The notes under the pieces: model-generated
What the model was told of the DNA's origin: nothing
Database searches by the model: none
The model's input: only the letters and a program-made list of their open reading frames with translations
Shown: one piece after another, positions 44,612 to 56,057 of the stretch
How the letters are laid out: each line of letters opens with the position of its first letter
How positions within the stretch are numbered: the stretch's first letter is position 1
Assembly: GCF_035046485.1 (NCBI RefSeq)
Contig: NC_085137.1
Coordinates: 310,693,164 to 310,757,163, forward strand
DNA from: Aedes albopictus
Taxonomy: Eukaryota; Arthropoda; Insecta; Diptera; Culicidae
Direction of reading: 5' to 3'
Length of the DNA: 64,000 bases
Program-made: the position numbers and the translations under genes

Positions 44612-46592
44612 TCAAAACGTTACAACCGGATCAGTTGCAAACACCAGCTTTGCAGGGTTGTTGTCTGGCATTCTTGCAACATGCCCTGCCCACCGTATCC
44701 TTCCGGCTTTGGCCACCTTCTGGATGCTGGGTTCACCGTAAAGTGCTGCGAGCTCGTGGTTCATCCTTCTCCGCCATACTCCGTTCTCCTGCACACCGCC
44801 GAAAATCGTTCTTAGCACGCGTCGCTCGAAAACTCCGAGTGCTTGCAGGTCCTCCTCGTGCATGGTCCATTTCTCGTGCCCGTAGAGGATCACCGGTCTT
44901 ATTGGCGTTTTGTACTTGGTACATTTGGTGCGGGGGTGAATCTTTTTTGACCGCAGTTTCTTCTGAAGCCCGTAGTAGGCCCGACTTCCGCTGATGATGC
45001 GTCTTCGAATTTCACGGCTCACGTTGTTGTCAGCCGTCAGTAAGGATCCGAGATAGACGAATTCCTCCACCATCTCGAAAGTATCACCGTCTATCGTAAC
45101 ATTACTACTACCCAGACGGATCGGGTCGTGTTCGGTTTCGCCTACCAGCATGTACTTTGTTTTTGAGGCATTCATTAGCAGTCCGACCTTTGCTGCTTCG
45201 CGTTTCAGGCGGGTATACAGCTCTGCCACCGTTCCAAATGTTCTAGCGATAATGTCCATGTCGTCCGCAAAGCACACAAATTGACCGGATTTTGTAAAAA
45301 TCGTTCCACGGCTGTTTAGCCCGGCTTGTCGCATCACACCTTCCAGAACGATGTTGAAGAGTTCATCACCTTGTCGCAGGCCCGGCAAGATTAGAATGAA
45401 CTGGATAGTTCACCCGAAACCCTTACGCAGTTTTGCACACCGTCCATCGTTGCTTGAATCAGTCTAGTCAGCTTCCCAGTTGAGCCGTTTTCATCCATGA
45501 TTCTCCATAGCTCTGCGCGGTCGATACTGTCGTATGCCGCTTAGAAGTCGATGAACAGGTGATGCGTTGGGACCTGGTATTCACGGCATTTCTGGAGGAT
45601 TTGCCGTACGGCAAAGATCTGGTCCGTTGTCGACCAGCCGTCGATGAAGCCGGCTTGATAACTTCCCACGAATTCATTTGTTTTAGGTGACAGACGACGG
45701 AAGATGAACTGGGATAGCACTTTGTAGGCAACATTCAAAATAGTGATCGCCCTGAAGTTCTCACATTCCAAATGGTCGTCTTTCTTGTGAATGGGGCAGA
45801 TTACCTTCCTTCCACTCCTCCGGTAGCTGTTCGGTTTCCCAGATCCTGACTATCAGCCAATGCAGACAGGTGGCCAACTTTTCTGGGCCCATCTTGATGA
45901 GTTCTGCTGCGATACCATCCTTACCAGCTGCTTTGTTGGTTTTGAGCTGGTGATTCATTTCCGTCCTCCGCTGCACTGGCGTCGTCGTTTCCTCCGTTGC
46001 CGTGGACTCCCGTGCCTACGTTCTCGACGCCGTTCAGGTGCTGATAGTACTGCTTCCATCTTTCGATCACCTCACGTCCGTTCGTCAAGAGGCCTCCGTC
46101 TTTATCTCTGCATATTTCGGCTCGCGGCACGAAGCCGTTGCGGGATGCGTTGAGCTTCTGATAGAACTTCCGTGTTTCTTGGGAACGGCACAGTAGTTCC
46201 ATTTCTTCACACTTCGCTTCTTCCAGGCGGCGCTTTTTCTCCGGAAAGAGGTGGGTCTGCTGTTTCCGCTTCTGTTTATAACGTTCCACGTTCTGTCGAG
46301 TTCCTTGCTGCAGCATTACCGCCCTCGCTGCGTTCTTCTCCTCCAAAACCGTTCTGCACTCTTCGTCGAACCATTCGTTTCGTCGATTCCGTTCCACGTA
46401 CCCGATGGTGCTCTCGGCTGCGTCGTTGATGGATGCTTTCACTGTACTCCAGCAGTCCTCTAGAGGGGCCTCATCGAGCACACCCTCGTCTGGCAACGCG
46501 GTCTCGAGATTCTGCGCGTATGCTGAGGCGACATCCGGTTGCTTCAGTCGCTCTAGGCTGTACCGTGTACCGCGGTCGCCGGTACCGTACAT
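44612..46592 (-). pseudogene. Reverse transcriptase of LINE 2, frameshifted
   Basis: The frame 46592-45921 holds the linker after the endonuclease (RRNEWFDEEC, KFYQKLNASRNGF). 45976-45761 holds KTNKAAGKDGIAAELIK. 45771-45541 holds ENFRAITILN, YKVLSQ, GSYQAGF and HHLFIDF, with a stop at 45541-45543. 45388-44612 holds GLRQGDE, the catalytic FADDMDIIA near 45275, LGSLLTADN, LYGHEKWTM, RVLRTIFGG and RIRWAGHVARM. At least two frameshifts and one stop; not functional. Confidence 0.85.
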
Positions 46593-46748
46593 TTATTTAT
46601 TTGACTATGTCTTCAGCAGTAGCTGTACAGACTGAGTAATTATCCTATTACCTAATACTAGCTTTAAATCTATTTCTACTTATTACAAAATCAAACGATT
46701 CAACAGTGTTCAACAATTTAAAACATTTCTCTAAAGGATTGTTCTGAC

Positions 46749-47328
46749 CAGTGTTGCAAAAATTCAATTCATTCATTTGAACACTAACCAACCAATCTGT
46801 TCAGTTATCTTTCCTTCTAGTTATGTTCAAAACAATTTCATTCAATCAGAGCACCTATCAAATGAGAAGCGAATCCTTGTCAATTGAATAAATTGTCACT
46901 CGAATGAGTAGCTTAACTCGAAACACGAAAAACCCCGCAAAATTCCGCCAGACTGAAAAAATGTCGAATGTCGGGTCAAAGTCGGGTCAATTTTTATCGA
47001 ATGTTGGGCCACTGTTGGACCAACATTGATCAACTATTGGGTCTAAGTTGGGTTTGGTGGCCAAAATAAAAATAGGTGAATGATAGGTTGATGTCGGGTT
47101 TGACGTCATCAACGATGGTAAAAGCTTTGAACCTACAACACCACTCATTTATGCTTCCTAGCTGGGGCTCAATTGAATGATATGTGCCTTGACTGAGGCT
47201 GGAGCTGATGTCAATTGAATGATCAGAGGCTATTCAATTGATATTCCGATAGTAAATGGAAAAATGAGTGGTTACCATTCTCAATTTCAGCTTTAAATGT
47301 CGGTTGATACTGACACTTCGCACCACTG
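46749..47328. mobile_element. hAT-type element inside LINE 3
   Basis: Ends CAGTGTTGC and complement CAGTGGTGC, with an exact 8-bp duplication GTTCTGAC (46741-46748 and 47329-47336). 580 bp. It contains a ~200-bp repeat (46918-47115) that recurs at 58886-59092. Confidence 0.88.
46918..47115 (+). repeat. ~200-bp repeat shared with 58886-59092
   Basis: Shared phrases ATTCCGCCAGACTGAAAAA, GTTGGGCCACTGTTGGACCA and GTGAATGATAGGTT, ending GACGTCATCAA. Direct orientation in both places. Found in two unrelated elements, so it probably moved by itself. Confidence 0.8.
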
Positions 47329-47649
47329 GTTCTGACCAAAGAGCGTCCGATGTCCAGGGATCCAAAACGACAACCTTTGACGAGTACGGCGTACAGGTAC
47401 TAAGAAGTTAGCTTGTTCCAGTAGCGAAGGGCAGTCGATCCGATTTGTAACAATATCGTAAGCAAACATTCTTTGCAGGAATACTCGTCGATCTTTGAGG
47501 GATTCAAGTTTGATCAGTTGGCGCCGCTGCTCATACGGGGGCAGCCTTAGCGGATCGTTCCAAGGTAATCGCCGCAAAGCGAAACGGACGAAGCTACGTT
47601 GCACTCTTTCGATATGCATGATATGCACTTCATGATGTGGCGCCCAGAT

Positions 47650-48460
47650 GCATTGTTGATAACAGAGAGTTTTGGGCGCGTTTTGACCATCAGATAGTGG
47701 TCGGAGTCGATGTTGGCGCCACGATAGGTCCTGACGTCGATAATGTCGGAGAAGTGCCGTCCGTCAATAATAACGTGGTCGATTTGAGATTCCGTCTGCT
47801 GTGGTGATCTCCAGGTTTAACGATAAGGGAGGCGTGTTGGAAAAAGGTGCTACGTACGGCCAACCCTTCCAGCGTTACGGTAGCTGGGAAATCAGCGGAG
47901 AATGTTGAAAGCTTCAAATATATTGGTAGCCAAATGGCGGCCGATGGCGGCACCAAGATCGACATAGGTGCACGGATCTAGAAGGCGAGGGCGAGTTTAA
48001 GAAATGTTTGGAAAAACAACCAGCTTAGTCGATGCACCAAAATCCGAATTTTCAACTCGAACGTGAAATCTGTGCTGCTATACGCCAGTGAAACTTGGTG
48101 TGTATCAGTGGAGAACACACAACGGCTGCAGGTCTACATCAATAGATGCCATTCGCGCATGGTGGCCTCACAATTGGATCTCCAACGTGGAGTTCCATCG
48201 TCGATGTCATCAAGAGCCGAAAGCGACAGTAATTCGGGAGCGAAAGTAGAGGTGGGTCGGCCACACTTCACACAGGGGCGGGAACGAAATCTGCAAACAA
48301 GGGTTAGATTGGAACCCAGCAGGACATCGCAGCAGAGGTAGACCCAGAGGCTCATGGCGGAGCAGCCCCAACAACGAAATCATGCAAGTCGACAGAATTT
48401 GACCTGGCTACAGGTCAAGGCGATGGCTGGCAATAGCCCAGGATGGAGATCTTTCAATTC
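47650..48460. mobile_element. RTE-like LINE fragment with inverted 5' part
   Basis: Minus strand 47885-47655 encodes the end of the endonuclease ([40 protein letters not shown], with one frameshift). Plus strand 47890-48450 encodes the C-terminal part after the RT (GSQMAADGGTKIDIGARI, KIRIFNSNVKSVLLYASETW, then frameshifted WVGHT). The two head-to-head parts of one protein type meet near 47885, as in twin-primed 5' inversions. Confidence 0.7.
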
Positions 48461-48940
48461 AGCTCTAGAATTCATCAGCTTCTTCCCAAATGTTCTAACT
48501 TTCTCCTGAACTATGCGCTATTGGCTCAATTCGCCAGCTTCTTCCATAAACTTTTAGCATATTTTCAGCATCTCCAGTTTGCTCCCCGAATCTCAAGGTT
48601 TTCAATAATTCCTTTTTAATTTTAAGAATCACTCTATTTCTTTTGATATTTGTATTTTTTCTTTAGATTCACAATATTTCTGTAGGATTTAAATACTTAT
48701 CACATGTTGAAAATTATAAGTTTCTTCCTGTAATCCGGTGTTCCAAGAAACCGCAGTTCTTATTAAAAGTGTTGTATGTGTAATCAGAATACTCGCAGTT
48801 CTCTTGTTAACTTCTCGGTGTGGCTGTGAATATTGCCTATAAATTCTACATTCATTAATGATACTTTTGGATGTTTGGATTTTCGATTTAACAGAAAGAA
48901 GAAAGTATAAGTTTCGAAAGTGAAAGTTCTAGCATACTGT
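48461..48940. other. Unassigned AT-rich DNA
   Basis: Nothing recognised. The minus frame 48784-49032 has no known domain. Confidence 0.35.
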
Positions 48941-49337
48941 ATCGGCTGTGTTAACCCCTTGGGCTCGTAGGATCGTATATAACGCCGCGGCTGCAGAACA
49001 GTTCGTCTCCAAAAGTTGAGACATTCAAACAAACAGAAAAACTGGTCACCCTGGATCTTCGTTCGTCAGGCAATAGGCGATGATGTGGTCCTGCGACTGC
49101 GGCTGATGGCTGTGGTTGACCCGGATTGGCATGCCGCCCGTAGCCGCCCGCAGACGCCCACCTTTGCGGTCAGGGAGGAGGTGTTTTGTCATTTTTCTGC
49201 GTGCCTGTCGGGATTGTGGTGATGCGCGCTGGTTGCCAGCAATTAAGGCCAACATTTCTGTGTCGGGTTGGGAATTGCCACAGGGTAAGGAAATAGGTTG
49301 CGTCGAAATGGCGAAATATGTCCCGAAATTGAACCCA
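48941..49337 (+). promoter_or_regulatory. Candidate core promoter and leader exon
   Basis: TATATAA at 48976-48982, an initiator-like CAGTTC at 48999 (24 bp downstream, slightly short), then low-repeat GC-rich sequence and a donor CAGG|GTAAGG at 49285. No recognised protein. The segment is cut at 49338 by a Harbinger-type insertion. Weak inference from motifs alone. Confidence 0.25.
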
Positions 49338-49340
49338 TAA

Positions 49341-51625
49341 GGGGTCGTCCATAAATGACGTAGCTTTTTTAAAGCGATTTTTGATACCCCCCTCCCCCCT
49401 CGTAGCATTTTGTCACATATTCAGATACCCCCCTCTAAAAATGACGTAGCTTCTTAAACACCCCCCCCCCCCCCTAAAAAAAATTAATGTCAAAAAACAA
49501 AAAAGAACTCAAATTCAGCTCTGATTTCATGTTTATAGAATATTATGAAAAAACAACAATAGCAAAATAACATTGCCGACTGCCAGGATCAGATCGCCGA
49601 TATCAAGACCATAGGTGCAACCAGTGGAGATTATCACCACAGCTAATGTCTCAATAAACCACTCATCGTTCTGCTTGATTCCGAAGAACAGGAAATTGAT
49701 GCTTCCAATATAGTTAAATACCATATTAGCCTGAGCTCTTCCGAAGATATTAGTTTGCTCACAAATAAATCTCTTCAAAATATCAAATTGGTTTCATTTG
49801 AATAAATTTCACCGCGACATTTGAAGGACCCTGTAGGAGTTTCTTCTAAAATTCTTACAGCAGTTCATTTTGGAATTCCTCAAGGAGTTTTTTTGGGATT
49901 CCCGTTTTGAGAATTTATTTCTTTTAAATTCCTCCAGGACTTCCTTCTGCGATTTCTCCAAGAATTTCCTTTGAGATTCCATATTTGAAAATTCCTCCTT
50001 ATTGTATCCCTTCAGGGTTTCTTCAGAGATCCCTCCAATATTTCCTTCCGGAGTTCCTTCTTAGATTCCTTCAAACGTTCCTTCTGAAATTTCTATAGCA
50101 GTTTGTTTTCTAATGTTTATCTAAAAGTTTATCCATGGTTTCCTTCAAGAGTTCTTTCAAGGTTTTCTTCTCCTCTCCTCCACCAGAAGTTTCTTCGGAC
50201 ATCTCTTCAGAGATTTCACCTGATTTTTTTTTTGAGATTCCATCAGGACTTCTTTCTGTGTTTCCCAAAGAAGTTCCTTTCGGGATTCCTTCAGGAGTTC
50301 CTTCTTGATATTCTTCAGGAATTCACTCAGATATTCATTCCGAGATCTCGGCAGGAAACCCCACCAGCATTCTTTAAAAGCCTTCCCAGGAATTGCTTCT
50401 GGGATTCCTCCAGGAGTTCTTTTTCGGATTCCTTCAGGAATTTCGTCATGGATTCTTCTAGAATTCCTCGAGGACTTCCTTCTAGGATTTATCCAGGATT
50501 TTTTCCCCCGGGACTCCTCCAGGAACTTTTTCCGGCATGCCTCCATTCCCTCAGAATTCCGCGAGGAATCCCTTTACGGATTCCTCCCCTTGTTCCTTCC
50601 GGAATTCCTCCAGGATTTTCTTTCTTTGATTTCACCAGGAGTTTTGTCCAGATAATCTTCCGGAATTCCCCAAAAGTTACATTCGGGATTCCTTCAGAGA
50701 TTCCTTCCAGGATTCTTTCAAAAATTTCTTCCTTGTTTTTTTCAGAAGTTGAACCAGGAGTTCCTTCTGAGAATCTACAAATATCTCCTTCTGAGACTCT
50801 TTCAGGAGTTTATTCAAGATTTCTCCGAATGTTTCATCTAGAACTGCTCAAGGAACCTCTCACGGAGTTTCTTTTGAAATTGCTCTATAATTTCCTTTCC
50901 AAATTCCTCCAGTAGTTCCTTCTGAAATCCTTCTGGAAGTTCCTTCTGATATTCCTCCAGATCCTTTTGGAATGTTTGCAGAAGTCTTTCTTTTCTGGGA
51001 TTCATAGTAGGAATTACTGTGGAAATGTTATCCTCCTCCTGTTGGAGAAACATATAAAGAACACCACGAGAAATTCCTTACAAAGCTGCTACTGGAGCTC
51101 CTTAAGAAATTGTTGAAGGAATTCTTCGAGGAAGTCCTGTAGAAAAGAGCTCTGGAATAATGCCATAATGCCAGAAACTTAAAAAAAATTCCTTTGCAAC
51201 CTTAGCGGCGTGTAATGCTCTATAGCAAGCAACAAACTATTGGTCGTGAGAAGTATTTGAGTGAAGTTGATTTTTGTCTGCAAACACAATACATTATTTT
51301 TACGCAGGATTTCAAAACCATTTTCTCAGATACAGTTGTTGCGTCCGATAGCTGCATGTCTTATGAAATGAGGCTGCCTTTAATCTTATTTACATTGATG
51401 TAAATGAAAAAAAAAATATGCAATATAATTTTCTTTTCGATTTACTGGATAATGATACTTAATGCAAGTAAAAATTTTATTAAATACGAAATACTTTTTT
51501 CAATAGGCCTAGTAGAAAGCTACGTAGCATATTATAAACCCCTACCCCCCTATCGTCACACTTCGTCACAAAATCACAAACACCCCCCTCCCCCCTAAAA
51601 AGCTACGTCATTTATGGACGCCCCC
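49341..51625. mobile_element. TAA-flanked Harbinger-type element containing dodecamer array
   Basis: Left end GGGGTCGTCCATAAATGACG and right end complement GGGGGCGTCCATAAATGACG, followed inside by TAGCTTTTT. TAA on both sides (49338-49340 and 51626-51628). C-rich runs follow each end. The central 1.3 kb is dodecamer array. No transposase. Confidence 0.8.
49820..51150. repeat. Dodecamer array, block 8
   Basis: TCC-rich plus orientation with a GAGTTCCTTC-type unit variant, enclosed by the TAA-flanked element. The 270-codon frame 50103-50915 and the minus frame 50157-50546 are periodic artefacts. Confidence 0.85.
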
Positions 51626-51628
51626 TAA

Positions 51629-52549
51629 AACTTGAGAATAATTTTAATTGCCCTGCTGCTGAATGAGTGCAAAGTTATTGTCCCCTATTGTGACTCGTAT
51701 GAGTATTAGAAAAGTTTTAATTACTCGCCATATATATAAATCATTCCACATTATGATATTAGCAAAACTTGGTCTTCGTACCGTGCTCACGTCTAAACCT
51801 ACATTGAAACAACAAATCTGCCTTGTGAGTAAGTGGCTGGTGTGACGCCGGTAATCGATATGCGATGTGACACATAAACCTCCATGTCATCTCTTGCAAC
51901 CGCATCCATTTCGACCTCCGTCCCCCACCACGTATGGGAAGCATCAGGAAAGCTTTGAAGTTGTGGTTCAAGCTGGGCCTGGTGCGATTATGTCTATCCG
52001 AGTGAGTGGTGAAATGGCGATATACCTGCCTTAGGTTCCTACACAAAGTGCTCGTATCATATTCCTGCCCTGTCTCTCGTGCGGACATATTGTAAGCTGT
52101 GCGGTAACAGGTGGCTGGGGCTGGGACTGATTTTCTCCGCTACCAAGTAGTCGGCTATGGATGGCTATTGCAAGCATGCATACACAGTGTAATCAGCTGG
52201 AAAATGAGGGAATTTAACACACTGAACGTGAACGGGGCTACCTAGTGGCTGGTTGAAAGTGAGTGATAGGCTTCCATTAGTATAAAGTATTTAGCAGATG
52301 GAATTATGTCAGTGCATGGTCAATCATGTGCGAAGATTGTTTCATCATTTTTACATGTTTGCATAGCAGTCTGAGGTCCCACAGAAAGGCTCAGGTTCAT
52401 TGGCCTTTTTTGGTCCATTGCTGGCTAGCTCATCAGAATTCTTGTATCTTTATAGACTCGTATGGTTTGGGATCCAATATAACTAGGTATACTTGTTTGC
52501 GTATGTAAAAGTTTTTCAAAGCAGAATGCCTTCTCATACTAGCAGTTGG
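51629..52549. other. Unassigned, partly low-repeat
   Basis: 51780-52250 is GC-balanced with no recognised repeat. The minus frame 51759-52088 has no known domain. Confidence 0.3.
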
Positions 52550-52554
52550 AGCAG

Positions 52555-53999
52555 TCATAAATAAGTGTAATTATTGAGCGATTGAACTACTACTTGGATG
52601 TCAGCGAAAGTACATATCTTTGCAAATCCCACACTTACCGAAAAGCAATGCAGCTTTCTTGATTTTTGGAAATCAATGTGATGTGTCCAAGAAAGCCTGG
52701 AATCAAGGAATATATACTTTACCTGTTCAGTCAAACTTATTTCAGAATCGAAAAGACGCAAAGGTCTAACGCCATTACGGTTTCGTCTTCCCGTGAAAAC
52801 AACAGTAGATGTTTTACTCAAATATACCGAGACCCCCAATTGGCGACACAAACCCTCAAATACATACCTGAAGAGCGCTTTGCATCAGGTCGAAAAGGGT
52901 GCTGATACACATTTCAACTAACAATGTTATGTAGTCACCAGCAAAACCATAAGTAAGAAAATCGTTATTATTGAGTTACCTCAATGGTTTATGTGGCACG
53001 AGATTCCAACAAGTGGTTATAAGAGTCCCCCTTGGGGCATCCACAAACACTCAATTTCAAAATCACTGCTTTACGCAATATCAAGAAGATATGTCGGTTT
53101 TTGAGAATTTGGTGAACATAATTGGAAATCATTGGAGATAAACCATGACCCCATGAGCTTGGGTAAAAGATTCACAGTGGACTTACCAGATTGGTAGGCT
53201 TGTTGCTTCACATGAAGAGGTACGTGGGCCAAATGAACATCACGGAGGTCAAACTGATAGGTCTGAAACTCTTGGCTTCTTCATACGACGCACGAACCAG
53301 TTTTGGAATAAACTTTATAGTAATATCCCGCTGAAATTTGGGAATATGATCTGTAGCAAAACTGTAAACGAATAGTTTTCTCAAGCTTGAAATAATCAAA
53401 TCCCTTCTGAGGCAAAATAGGATAGGGTCTTGTACCATTTGGGCAGGTGCACCTATTTTGGGCACTTGTCGCTATAACTAAGTCAATTTAATACATAATA
53501 CCTAACAACTTAATTTTTGAAACACGGTGAGATTCGTACAGTATCCAACCCTATACATAAATTGAAATCAATTGGTTTGAAATTGACTTAGTTGAAGCGA
53601 TAAATGCCCAAAATAGATACACCTGCCCAAATGGTACAAGACCCTATCCCATCTGCTCCAAGAGATTCGAAAGGAGCAAAGGTATTAGAAGCCCACTCAA
53701 TCGATTCTATAGTTACAATACTCCGCGCCGAAGGTAGAGAATCATAACTACAAGGGAAGACATCAGGTCCATCCGAAGATGTAATATCCACACATCCGGG
53801 TGAGTGTGTGCCAAATAAGCATTCCAAAACTTCCTCATCAGACGAAATGAAATCGCCATTTGGCAAACTAAGTTCGTTCACTCGGAAGTCCTTAGATTTT
53901 GCAAGAGTTTTGTTTAACCGAATGACTTCACTCAAACTGGAAACATTTGTACAGTGATTGTACAATTATGAGTCACTCTCTCAGACAACCAATTTGTAC
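52555..53999 (-). pseudogene. LOA-like reverse transcriptase remnants
   Basis: Linker frame 53965-53588 (ECLFGTHSPGC, SIEWASNTF, ESLGADGI). 53465-53208 holds KKLF-like RKLFVYSFATDHIPKFQRD, KFIPK and EEAKSFRPISLTS. A GCPKG motif lies near 53035 out of frame. The catalytic site region reads FAGDY near 52945 where FADD or YADD is expected, so the first aspartate is lost. 52851-52555 holds CRQLGVSVYLSKTSTVVFTG and KYIFLDSRLSWTHHIDF. Dead copy. Confidence 0.75.
53425..53644. mobile_element. TA-flanked MITE inside the LINE
   Basis: GGGTCTTGTACCATTTGGGC at the left is inverted at the right, with arms of ~65 bp that include CCTATTTTGGGCA and AACTAAGTCAATTT. TA on both sides (53423-53424 and 53645-53646). 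Confidence 0.88.
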
Positions 54000-54039
54000 G
54001 TATAATGAAGTTTATGTTCATGTTATACGTACTTTTATG

Positions 54040-54546
54040 AATCAGGGCGCGGAGGCTGAAACATGCCGCATTTCGTCGTTCCCGCGTTTTCGTAATTTTC
54101 TTTGTGTTTTCGTTCGTACTTGAGTGGAACACTGATGGAAGAGTGAACGGTCGTCGGTCGTCAGTGAGTGGTGTGAACGAGTGCACATTTAATATGGTTG
54201 GACCGTTTGCATGCTGAGACCAAAGCCAAACATAGAAAACCAGCTGGTCAGGATTACCCGGTGAGTTCGTTTCTTATTACTTTTTTATTTTGAACATGAC
54301 ATATATGGGGATTTCGGAGGGGTAGCCTAAGGAAGTTAAATGAACTGGTTTCCGGGCAAATGTTCGTGGGGTGGCCAGACTTTGTCACGAGATAACAATT
54401 ATGTTGTTTTCCGAAGGTCTCCAGTGAATTTAGCTTACCCTGCTACAACAAACCATCAGGTAGATCATTCCGTTCCGGTATGACTCTGCAGTCATAGGTA
54501 ATCCTTGCGCTGATGGTGGGTACACAATCATCATCATCATCATTAT
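54040..54546 (+). mobile_element. 507-bp retroposon with (ATC)n tail and 21-bp target duplication
   Basis: The exact 21-bp direct repeat starting CATGTTATACGTACTTTTAT lies at 54019-54039 and 54547-54567. The insert begins AATCAGGGCGCGGAGGCTGA and ends with ATC repeats abutting the right copy. The first half looks like a LINE 5' leader (GTCGTCAGTGAGTGG, donor-like CCCG|GTGAGT at 54260), the second like a 3' end. No coding sequence. Likely a non-autonomous derivative mobilised by a LINE. Confidence 0.78.
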
Positions 54547-54950
54547 CATGTTATACGTACTTTTATGTGGGAAAGTTATATCGCATAAGATGCAGTACCC
54601 CATCTGTGGGGTTACTTGCAACAAGCATGTATTTTGCACCTCCTGATTAGGTGGCTACGTATTTTGGTAAATCAATTGCTGCATAGTATTCTACTCGTGG
54701 TAATTAGTGTACACGATGCTTTATAGTATGTTTCATATGTTTAGATTTTCAATGATATTGCTTCAAAGTCGAAAAGTGTTGCAAGTTACCCCATTTGACG
54801 GTACAAAAGTGGAGGCGCTATATGTGCATTGACGGATAAATAATAACGCTATATGACTTGAAGCGATATCTTATGCGATGTACGGTGTACACTATTGCGA
54901 CGTAGTATAGCATCTTATGCGACTTCATAATATTCGAAAAAAAAATCTTG

Positions 54951-55015
54951 TCACCTCAGTATCGAACTAATAACCTTTGGATTATCGAGCCACACTTCAC
55001 ACTTAACACTAAATA
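54951..55015 (-). tRNA. Weak tRNA-like remnant
   Basis: Minus strand TTAGTTCGATACTGAGGTGA resembles box B and a degraded T-arm, followed by T9 (A-run at 54937-54945). Too decayed to be functional. Confidence 0.25.
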
Positions 55016-55984
55016 CTACTTATGATACACACTGGCTAATTGTCATGACCTTCTAACTCACCTCAGTGTTTGTAGGAATGCACCTGGTTTCTCTGCATTG
55101 TACGGGTTCGGCAGGCTATCTGGGGCTCAAAATGATGAAGCGTGATTTTCTGCACAGTTATCACTAACCCTCTCTTGCTAGCACAACCCATTGTTAATTA
55201 TAAGTTCAATGAAACTAAAATGATGACTTTTGAACTTGTTTTGTCATCATAATGATGACTGCTCACTTTCTGGTAGCGTTTTGGTACTCCAAGAGCACTG
55301 TTATCACGTATAACATCCCAATATGCCAACGTTAACGATTCTAGCTTATGCAAGTTTGTATGCACATTTTAACGAAATTATTTTTACTTTTATTTTATTA
55401 TTATTATTATTGTTAGTTTATTAAAGAAACTTTACCACTAGAGTGGCATTCGTGTCGAATTTACTTTTATGCGATTCAGTTTATACACCAATGCGAGATA
55501 AACTAACATAATAAGAAAAGTACCAAGCGAAGTCGTATAACCATCGCAGTACGCAATTATGCGAATTCAATTGACACTTTGCGAGTTCGCTCGAACGCTT
55601 TTGCGAATGAGCAAAGTTCGTCGCAATAATACATCTGAATATCGTCTACTACGATGTAGTCATACATGATAAAAGTTAATTTGCACTCTTATATGATTTT
55701 ATCAGATACATCGCAATAAGTTCAAAAAATAACATAGTCACACATATATAGCACCAAAGAAATTGTATTCAATGCACGAAACAAGCATATACATACTAAA
55801 GTGGAGTCCATATCGGAACATATATACGATTACTGCGAGTCCATCCAACATAATTTACGATTTCTCCAAAAATTTCTACGAATTCGCCGATTTTATCCAT
55901 CTAAATATACGATAATGCATGATCTTATTACGATTGAGAGTATCAATATACGACTCAAGATTTTCAAATAAAAAAAAAACAATT

Positions 55985-56057
55985 GGTGTTCAGTGGGAAT
56001 CGAACTTAGGTCCTTTGATTGAGAACTGCGCGTTATCTCTATTGGCTATATTGCCAA
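55985..56057 (-). tRNA. tRNA-like sequence (SINE-type head or pseudogene)
   Basis: Minus strand: box A-like TAGCCAATAGAG, box B AAGTTCGATTCCCACTG, then T10 (A-run at 55970-55979) a short way downstream. The acceptor stem is poor, so a working tRNA is unlikely. Confidence 0.4.

Larger units (their letters stand above)
42054..44624. mobile_element. Apparent solo LTR (or very short LTR element)
   Basis: Begins TGTAACCGTTCG and ends AAAACGTTACA, with the short inverted termini TGTAAC/GTTACA of a retroviral-type LTR. It is flanked by the 4-bp duplication ACCG (42050-42053 and 44625-44628) and sits inside LINE 2 coding sequence. I see no second copy of its first bases near the right end, so it is not two LTRs around a body. 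About 2.0 kb once the nested hAT MITE is discounted. AATAAA lies at about 43936. Confidence 0.65.
41872..46592 (-). mobile_element. RTE-like LINE 2, split by a solo LTR
   Basis: Minus-strand relative of LINE 1. 5'-truncated at 46592 and followed downstream by a (TGTA)n-type tail at 41872-41885. The LTR insertion 42054-44624 separates the main body from the last ~40 codons (RRRGAQRARW, about 42038-42010, and a terminal stop near 41910). The target duplication ACCG makes the split exact. Confidence 0.85.
46577..47640 (-). mobile_element. LINE 3 fragment (RT C-terminal region), split by a hAT MITE
   Basis: The minus frame from 47628 contains [36 protein letters not shown] and RRVFLQRMFAYDIV, a C-terminal segment typical of Jockey/I-type reverse transcriptases. 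It is interrupted at 47328-46749 by a hAT element and continues from 46740 to a tail of AAATAAATAAAT at 46577. Severely 5'-truncated. Confidence 0.75.

Noticed and set aside
45860..46635. Several plus-strand ORFs over LINE 2
   Set aside because: Shadows of the minus-strand reverse transcriptase frames.
50103..50915. 270-codon plus-strand ORF
   Set aside because: It lies wholly in a dodecamer block and its residues follow the 12-bp periodicity. All other frames are open too.
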